A DNA stretch of 17,178 nucleotides from Armatimonadota bacterium (GTDB lineage: Bacteria; Armatimonadota; Fimbriimonadia; Fimbriimonadales; Fimbriimonadaceae). Positions within the stretch are counted from its first letter, which is position 1. Every line of letters begins with the position of its first letter. The notes beneath the pieces are model-generated. The model was given only the letters and a program-made list of their open reading frames with translations, had not been told where the DNA came from and made no database searches. The DNA lies in NCBI GenBank assembly GCA_023392285.1, contig JAEVZK010000002.1, positions 1-17,178 on the forward strand. The letters are read 5' to 3'. Shown here one piece after another: positions 13,046 to 17,178 of the stretch. A program made the position numbers and the translations under genes.

Positions 13046-14013
13046 TAACGGGTTCTCTTCAAGGTCAACCCGACAACTTCATGACCGTCGGCATCTCGAA
13101 TAATCGACTGCAGCGTGTCGCCGTCAAGAAAGCGACTGCGAGAGCCGAATACCTGCGGCAGCATGCCGATGGGGCTAAAGGTGAAAATCAGATCATCGTT
13201 CTCCGGAAAGACATGCCCGAAGTAAACAGTTTCAGAGTCATGGGTGTCCAGGTAGTACACGGCTTTCGCCAAGCGATCCCAGCCGAACTGAGTGTAGACA
13301 TGAGTAGAGTCTCCAATCCTTCCTTCACCGATGACACCTTTGCCGTCGGGATGAAGCTTGTAGGTGAACTGGACCTCCATGGGTTTGCCGCTCTCATCCT
13401 TCACTTCTGCTTTCCAGGTGCCGCCGACCATCTTCCGAATCTGTTCAAGCGCAACCACCGACGGCGTCTCGTTCCTGGAGCCGCTGGTTTCAGCCTTTAC
13501 CGGACCTTGCTCGTATCGTTCCTTCAAAGCGTGCAGCACCGAATCCCATGCTTTGTTGAAATAATCGTAGTACTTGTCCCAGCCAGCGCCCTTACCGATC
13601 CCGCCTTGCCTGAGATCCACCTGGGTGCCATCCTTCCCCTGGGTCAGCTGGATCACCACGAAGGTCTTCTGGTTCCGCATCTCGGGAAGGCTCGGTGGAG
13701 CGTTCCAGGTGAAGGAAAGCATCCTTTCTGGAACGTAGCTGAGGATTTGACATCCTTCCGAACCTTGTAATCCGACCGGAGGCTTGTTATCGAAAAGTAT
13801 TTCATAGCGGCCACCAAACTTCAGTTCGATGTAGCTGTCGACTCCGAGGAATTCCCGCACGCCTTGTGAGGATGTCCAGGAGTTCCAAACCTCTGACGGA
13901 GACGCTTTTACCATGACGCTCTTCTCGATAGCTCTTTCCATTGCTTTCGCTCCTTGGCCAGCCCAAGTTGTTGCCGCCAAAACCACCATCCCCATAAGCA
14001 TGAGTCCTTTCAT
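13045..14013 (-). CDS. Exported SRPBCC (AHSA1-like) protein with C-terminal DUF1579-like domain
   Basis: 322-residue protein of unknown function. Residues 1-24 look like a Sec signal peptide (MKGLMLMGMVVLAATTWAG, cleavage after AKA). About 27-175 is an AHSA1-type SRPBCC domain (IEKSVMVKASPSEVWNSWTS, FGGRYEILFDN, YVPERMLSFTW, AWDSVLHALKERYE), a fold with a ligand-binding cavity. About 188-322 resembles the lipocalin-like DUF1579 barrel (MVGGTWKAEV, TYKLHPDGKGVIGEG). SRPBCC proteins are usually cytoplasmic, so export is unusual. ATG 14013 overlaps the stop of the ArsR-SRPBCC gene (ATGA), implying coupled translation. A second start, ATG 13941, lies exactly at the predicted mature N-terminus behind AAGGAG, and would give a cytoplasmic 298-residue form. 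A hairpin terminator follows. Confidence 0.78.
   Translation of the reverse strand: MKGLMLMGMVVLAATTWAGQGAKAMERAIEKSVMVKASPSEVWNSWTSSQGVREFLGVDSYIELKFGGRYEILFDNKPPVGLQGSEGCQILSYVPERMLSFTWNAPPSLPEMRNQKTFVVIQLTQGKDGTQVDLRQGGIGKGAGWDKYYDYFNKAWDSVLHALKERYEQGPVKAETSGSRNETPSVVALEQIRKMVGGTWKAEVKDESGKPMEVQFTYKLHPDGKGVIGEGRIGDSTHVYTQFGWDRLAKAVYYLDTHDSETVYFGHVFPENDDLIFTFSPIGMLPQVFGSRSRFLDGDTLQSIIRDADGHEVVGLTLKRTR
13950..13955 (-). promoter_or_regulatory. Internal Shine-Dalgarno before Met25 of the SRPBCC gene
   Basis: Minus-strand AAGGAG, eight bases before the in-frame ATG at 13941. It lies inside the signal-peptide coding sequence and would start translation at the first residue of the predicted mature protein. 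It is a better ribosome site than any seen for ATG 14013. Confidence 0.55.
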
Positions 14014-14813
14014 TCGTTCACCGCCTGATAGGTCTCTCCGCGTTCGAGGTAGCCGATAAGAGCATCTTCCATGAGCTTCTTTGTGCCTTCGCGGTACATC
14101 TTTTCTAGGTCGTCACTGATCGTGCCCCATATCTGTGAACTCCTCTTATACAGCGTGCCCTCCGGGTGCGGCAGCACCTCTTGGCGCAAATAGCTCGATG
14201 TTCCGCGATTCAGGACTGAAGCTCCCGCACTGATCAGCAGTCGATCTTGATCGTAGTACACGACTTCTCCATAAATCGCACCACCACCATTCTTGAAGTT
14301 TTCACCCGATCTTCCTCCCAGCCGAGCCTCGCTGAACACTTCTGAATCGGGCTTGTACCGGTGAGGCCACCAATTGCCTAGCTCCTCGCTAATCGCTTTG
14401 AACACCCGTTCGGGCGGAGCTTTGATCACAAGCTCCATCTCAATCGTAATCTGTCGATACTGTGTTTGGTCCACTTTGACGTCTTCCTCGTGTGTAGATT
14501 CTGCGTATCTCTTCAGGTGTTGGGCCGTCTCGGCCGCTATTGATGAGCCGCTTCGCATCCAGCGCTCGTACACTTGCTGAATTGGAGCAGGATTGAGGTA
14601 GTTGAAGCGAGATCTTCCTTCTCGCCTTACCAGCACCAGGTGTGCCTCTTCAAGCACGCTCAGGTGCTGCATCACTCCAAAGCGGCTAAGGTCCGACATC
14701 TCCTTGGAGAGCTCGCCGGTCGTCCTCGCCCCATCTCTCAGCAGATCGAGCAGCTTTCTGCGATGCGGACTCGCCAGCGCACGCCAAACGGTTTCCGATT
14801 CCACAGAAATCAA
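14010..14813 (-). CDS. ArsR-family regulator fused to an SRPBCC domain
   Basis: 267-residue fusion. Residues about 5-95 are an ArsR-type winged helix (ALASPHRRKLLDLLRDGARTT start; recognition region SRFGVMQHLSVLEEAHLV; wing RREGRSRFNYLN). No metal-binding cysteine motif of the CxC kind is seen, so it is probably not a metal sensor. Residues about 118-262 form an AHSA1-like SRPBCC domain (IEMELVIKAPPERVFKAISEE through MEDALIGYLERG), the likely ligand sensor. The start is uncertain: TTG 14813, or GTG 14804 three codons in; no Shine-Dalgarno is evident, and a TATATT -10 lies nine bases before the TTG. It is coupled by ATGA overlap to the SRPBCC/DUF1579-like gene. A palindrome beside the start suggests autoregulation. 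The ligand is unknown. Confidence 0.85.
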   Translation of the reverse strand: MISVESETVWRALASPHRRKLLDLLRDGARTTGELSKEMSDLSRFGVMQHLSVLEEAHLVLVRREGRSRFNYLNPAPIQQVYERWMRSGSSIAAETAQHLKRYAESTHEEDVKVDQTQYRQITIEMELVIKAPPERVFKAISEELGNWWPHRYKPDSEVFSEARLGGRSGENFKNGGGAIYGEVVYYDQDRLLISAGASVLNRGTSSYLRQEVLPHPEGTLYKRSSQIWGTISDDLEKMYREGTKKLMEDALIGYLERGETYQAVNE

Positions 14814-14816
14814 TAC

Positions 14817-14832
14817 GTGATGAATATATCAC
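14817..14832. promoter_or_regulatory. Candidate autoregulatory operator of the ArsR-SRPBCC gene
   Basis: Inverted repeat GTGAT-GAATAT-ATCAC, AT-rich at the centre. It covers the minus-strand -10 candidate TATATT (complement of 14823-14828) and ends four bases before the TTG start codon. ArsR-family regulators commonly bind AT-rich inverted repeats across their own promoters, so repression of this two-gene unit by its first product is a natural reading. Confidence 0.55.
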
Positions 14833-15051
14833 ACATTTGGCAACTCAAGAGAATCGTTCAACTGGTAAGCCAGAGGCAGCCTTTTCTCTCTTTGAACAAC
14901 TAGCGGTTCTCCAGGCACAGCTAGACACGCGCTGCGACGAATGACTCACTATTCATCGACACAGTCGAAGACCCAGAGACGGAGCACGACAAGCTCCGCC
15001 TCCCTCAGCCACCGGGATGCATTCTTGAGACACCCCCCGAGCGGACGAAGC
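14833..15051. other. Intergenic stretch between arsR-SRPBCC and lpdA
   Basis: About 220 bases without a supportable gene. It holds the upstream promoter side of the ArsR-SRPBCC gene and the 3' flank of lpdA. A 6-bp stem CGGAGC/GCTCCG (14980-14985 with 14993-14998, 7-base loop) may mark the end of the lpdA transcript, but no U run follows on the minus strand. Nothing else is seen. Confidence 0.5.
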
Positions 15052-16476
15052 CTACATCTTGTGAATCGCGTGACCAGCCGCATCCTCGTACGCCTCGAGC
15101 ATCGCCTCCGCGAGCGTCGGGTGCGCGTGAATAGTGTCGGTCATCGAGTCGATCGTCGCCTCCAGCTTGATCGCCGCAGTCGCCGCCGCGATCATATCCG
15201 TCACGTGCGGGCCGATCATGTGCACGCCGAGCAGCTCGCCGTACTTCTTCTCCGCGACCACCTTCACAAAGCCGTCCTGCTCTGCGATCGCCATCGCCTT
15301 ACCGAAGATCCGGAACTGCGCCCGACCCACCACCACGTCGTAGCCCTTTGTGCGGGCCTCGCTCTCCGTCAAGCCCACCGAGGCCACCTCCGGAATCGTG
15401 TACACGCAGTTCGGCACCGCCTTGTAATCCATCTGCTTGTTCTGGCCCTTGATCGCGTTTGTCACCGCGTAGATGCCTTCCATGCTCGCCACGTGCGCAA
15501 GCTGGATGCGTCCGGTGATGTCCCCGATCGCCCAGATGTTCGGCACGTGAGTCACCAGCGAGTCATCCTTCACCTCGACTCCGCGCTTGTGCAGCTTCAC
15601 CCCGATCTTCTCCAGGTTCATCCCGTCCGTATTCGCCTTGCGGCCAACCCCGACGAGGATCACCTGCACCTCGACGACCTCCGTCTCCGAGCCCTTCTTC
15701 ATAAAGCACTTCCAGCCGTCCTTCGTCTTCTCGACCTTCTCGACCGCCGTACCCGTCTTCACCTTGATGCCCTGCCGGCCCATGAGCTTCCCGAGCTCCA
15801 CGCCAAGGTCCTCGTCCATCATCGGGATGAGGTTCGGCATGATCTCCACCAAGGTCACCACCGCCCCGAGACCGTTGAACACGTAGCTGAACTCGCAGCC
15901 CACCGCGCCGCCCCCGATCACCAGCATCGACTTGGGAATAAATGGCGCCGTCACCGCGTCGTCCGAGGTCCACAAGTTGTCCTCGCGGCCCCCCTTTAAG
16001 CCCTCGATGAACGTCGGCAGGATCACCGACGAGCCCATCGCAAGCACGAAGTTCTTCGCCCTGATCTTCTCCTCGGTCCCGTCGTTCTTCTTCACCGACA
16101 GCGTGTTCTTGTCGATGAACGAGCCAAAGCCCTCCACATGGCGCACGCCGTTCTTCTTGAAGAGCATCCCCACGCCCCCGCGCTGAGCCTGCACGATCTT
16201 GTCCTTTCGCTTGATAAAGGCGTCAAAGTCGACCTCCACCGGCCCGTCCACCTTCAGACCCAGCTTGTCTGCGTGCTTCACGTGATTCAGCCGCTCCACG
16301 CTGCCGATCATTGCTTTCGAGGGAATGCAGCCCCAGTTGAGGCAGGTGCCCCCGAGGAACTCCTTCTCGACGCACACCGTCTTCGCGCCCAGCTGAGCCG
16401 CCCGAATCGCCGCGACATAGCCGCCAGGCCCCGCCCCGATCACTACCAAGTCTGCATCGAAATTGTCGCTTGCCAT
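15052..16476 (-). CDS. lpdA: Dihydrolipoyl dehydrogenase (E3)
   Basis: Flavoprotein disulfide reductase that reoxidises dihydrolipoyl groups of 2-oxoacid dehydrogenase complexes or the glycine cleavage system; 474 residues, normal for E3. The FAD motif GAGPGGYVAAIRAAQLG lies near the N-terminus. The redox-active disulfide is in GGTCLNWGCIPSK, the NAD-binding motif is GGGAVGCEF, and AIGDITG contacts FAD. The C-terminal HAHPTLAEAM gives the catalytic His-Glu pair of the partner active site. ATG 16476 matches the family start; in-frame ATGs at 16506 and 16605 would add 10 or 43 residues, and the 16506 start has GGAG nine bases upstream. No E1 or E2 gene is adjacent. Its third codon positions look richer in G and C than the neighbouring genes. 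Confidence 0.95.
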   Translation of the reverse strand: MASDNFDADLVVIGAGPGGYVAAIRAAQLGAKTVCVEKEFLGGTCLNWGCIPSKAMIGSVERLNHVKHADKLGLKVDGPVEVDFDAFIKRKDKIVQAQRGGVGMLFKKNGVRHVEGFGSFIDKNTLSVKKNDGTEEKIRAKNFVLAMGSSVILPTFIEGLKGGREDNLWTSDDAVTAPFIPKSMLVIGGGAVGCEFSYVFNGLGAVVTLVEIMPNLIPMMDEDLGVELGKLMGRQGIKVKTGTAVEKVEKTKDGWKCFMKKGSETEVVEVQVILVGVGRKANTDGMNLEKIGVKLHKRGVEVKDDSLVTHVPNIWAIGDITGRIQLAHVASMEGIYAVTNAIKGQNKQMDYKAVPNCVYTIPEVASVGLTESEARTKGYDVVVGRAQFRIFGKAMAIAEQDGFVKVVAEKKYGELLGVHMIGPHVTDMIAAATAAIKLEATIDSMTDTIHAHPTLAEAMLEAYEDAAGHAIHKM

Positions 16477-16629
16477 CTGCTGCTCTTTTTCCTCCGGAGT
16501 CCCCATGCCCCGTATCTCCGCCACAATCCCCTCCACCGCTAGCTGAGCGGCCACCGCCGGCCCATTCACCGGCTTTGTCGAGAGCGATTCGTCAGGGGAA
16601 GCCATGAGTACCGCACAAGTTTACCAACT

Positions 16630-16790
16630 CCCCTTCCCCCGCCGAGATGATCGTGCTTGTGCTGCCGAGGCGAAGCCGACCACACCAAAAAGTTTCCCCC
16701 TCCCCCGCCGAGATGATCGTGCTCTTGCTGCCGAGGCGAAGCCGACCACACCAAAAAGTCTCCCCCTCCCCAGCCGAGATGATCGTGCTC
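16630..16790. repeat. 66-bp tandem repeat, two full copies and a partial third
   Basis: The block GCCGAGATGATCGTGCT recurs at 16641, 16707 and 16773, an exact 66-base period. Copies 1 and 2 also share GCTGCCGAGGCGAAGCCGAC and CACACCAAAAAGT and the C-tract TCCCCCTCCCC; they differ at only a few bases. Copy 3 breaks off after about 18 bases into a G-rich run. Each unit contains a pyrimidine-rich half and a mixed half. The period is a multiple of three, so frames stay open, but the peptides look non-coding. Confidence 0.92.
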
Positions 16791-16804
16791 GGGCGGGGGA
16801 GGGG
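16763..16804. repeat. Imperfect long hairpin at the end of the repeat array
   Basis: CCCCTCCCC (16763-16771) pairs with GGGGAGGGG (16796-16804), and inside it CCGAG (16774-16778) pairs with CTCGG (16788-16792) around a nine-base loop ATGATCGTG. It joins the last repeat copy to the G-run cluster and would be very stable in RNA or single-stranded DNA. Confidence 0.65.
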
Positions 16805-16816
16805 CAGGGGTGGGGG
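16791..16816 (+). other. G-quadruplex motif
   Basis: Five G runs of 3, 5, 4, 4 and 5 bases separated by loops of only one or two bases (C, A, CA, T). This meets the usual G3+N1-7 rule with very short loops, which favour stable parallel quadruplexes. It is on the non-template strand for plus-strand transcription and on the template strand for lpdA. Confidence 0.7.
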
Positions 16817-17046
16817 CAGCCTCATCCGCTCTCCCGCAGCCGTCCGCCGGTGGAGGATGGGGCCAGGGCGAGAGGGCCCACACATCTCCACATCCCCACA
16901 CCGACCCCTCGTTCATCCCCCACTGATCCCTCGCTAAAGCTGAACCGGCCCATATTTTCGACAGAGGATCAACGGCGATTCAACAGTCATCCCCTTCCTC
17001 GGTTTCTCGGCGCTCCACTATAACCACGCCCCGCTCTGCGGAAACT

Positions 17047-17083
17047 GAGGAGGGGGCCAGGGGGTGGAGCTTCGCCCCTCCTC
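17047..17083. repeat. 9-bp perfect hairpin
   Basis: GAGGAGGGG (17047-17055) pairs perfectly with CCCCTCCTC (17075-17083) across a 19-base loop that is itself G-rich. No T run follows, so it is not a standard terminator. The GGGGCCAGGG string beside it also occurs near 16860. Confidence 0.55.
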
Positions 17084-17131
17084 TCGAGGCTCACCTTCTC
17101 GGCGCAGGAAGCGAACGACACCCCTCGCCTG

Positions 17132-17148
17132 CCGAAATTTTTTTTCGG
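17132..17148 (+). terminator. T-rich hairpin near the window end
   Basis: CCGAAA (17132-17137) and TTTCGG (17143-17148) flank a T5 loop, giving a run of eight Ts (17138-17145). It could belong to a gene ending beyond the right edge on the minus strand or be part of the local hairpin cluster. The neighbouring gene is not visible. Confidence 0.3.
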
Positions 17149-17178
17149 TCGTCAAGGCCGTCCGATCTTCCGCCGCCG

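Larger units (their letters stand above)
16606..17178. other. Gene-free, C/G-rich region upstream of lpdA
   Basis: About 570 bases with no convincing protein or RNA gene. Open frames exist on both strands but only translate the tandem repeat into low-complexity peptides. The stretch contains the 66-bp repeat, a G-run cluster and hairpins listed separately. A minus-strand TATAGT (complement of 17017-17022) could be a distant -10, which would give lpdA a leader of more than 500 bases; this is weak. Confidence 0.6.

Noticed and set aside
13018..13770. 250-codon plus-strand open frame opposite the SRPBCC gene
   Set aside because: It begins inside the terminator hairpin and lies antisense to the recognisable SRPBCC and DUF1579-like blocks. 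It has no ribosome site or family features.
14941..15999. A 352-codon open frame antisense to lpdA, rich in His, Arg and Leu
   Set aside because: It mirrors the third-position G/C bias of lpdA on the other strand. The composition is unlike a folded protein, no family is recognisable, and lpdA has full catalytic motifs.
16630..16790. Possible CRISPR array
   Set aside because: The copies are directly tandem, with nearly the whole 66-base unit conserved. There are no unique spacers of constant length between short repeats, and no cas genes nearby.
16566..17023. Overlapping open frames on both strands across the tandem repeat
   Set aside because: The 66-base period is a multiple of three, so frames stay open automatically. 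The peptides are repeated low-complexity strings without domain features, and a minus-strand frame overlaps the start of lpdA.
1..17178. Mobile element, prophage or tRNA/rRNA genes
   Set aside because: No transposase, integrase, phage structural protein, terminal inverted repeat with target duplication, or tRNA/rRNA gene was recognised on either strand by reading.

Overview
The window is a compact bacterial chromosomal segment of housekeeping and cell-surface-sugar genes on both strands. No phage, transposon, integron or CRISPR signal was seen. Estimated GC is in the high fifties, rising in the last 2 kb. The mixture (isolated L11 gene, double-PAS histidine kinase, proofreading-deficient PolA, DinB-like protein, RfbF with an RmlC-like epimerase, ArsR-SRPBCC fusion, possible leaderless starts) fits a deep-branching environmental bacterium such as Armatimonadota/Fimbriimonadia. 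That placement is only an impression; no marker here proves it.

Layout. 1-1580: a soluble PAS-PAS-HisKA-HATPase sensor kinase with its own -10 box. 1581-2187: a monocistronic rplK with a consensus -10 and an intrinsic terminator. 2188-4907: three minus-strand genes reading Fe/Mn superoxide dismutase, HAD hydrolase, CCA-adding enzyme; the last two are 4 bases apart. 5035-8135: a plus-strand pair, DinB-like protein and DNA polymerase I, divergent from the dismutase. 8196-12960: a nucleotide-sugar block in three units. These are glucose-1-phosphate cytidylyltransferase (plus), an RmlC-like epimerase coupled to an SDR sugar reductase/epimerase (minus), and a UDP-glucuronate-decarboxylase-like SDR abutting UDP-glucose dehydrogenase (plus). 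The last two units diverge from a palindromic control region. 13045-14813: a coupled minus-strand pair, an ArsR-SRPBCC fusion regulator and a secreted-looking SRPBCC/DUF1579-like protein, with an operator-like palindrome at the promoter. 15052-16476 (possibly to 16605): dihydrolipoyl dehydrogenase. 16606-17178: about 570 bases of non-coding, C/G-rich DNA with a 66-bp tandem repeat, a G-quadruplex motif and strong hairpins.

How the genes work together. The sugar block should supply CDP-glucose-derived sugar and UDP-glucuronate/UDP-xylose for surface polysaccharide, but no glycosyltransferase or CDP-glucose 4,6-dehydratase lies in the window. The ArsR-SRPBCC pair looks like a small self-regulated unit of unknown ligand. 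Two unrelated genes (dismutase and secreted SRPBCC) share one feature: a signal-peptide-like N-terminus followed, exactly at the mature boundary, by a strong Shine-Dalgarno and ATG. This suggests alternative cytoplasmic and exported forms, or loss of export. The most unusual features are these internal starts, the ArsR-SRPBCC unit, the repeat-rich lpdA upstream region and the naturally tyrosine-bearing PolA O-helix.
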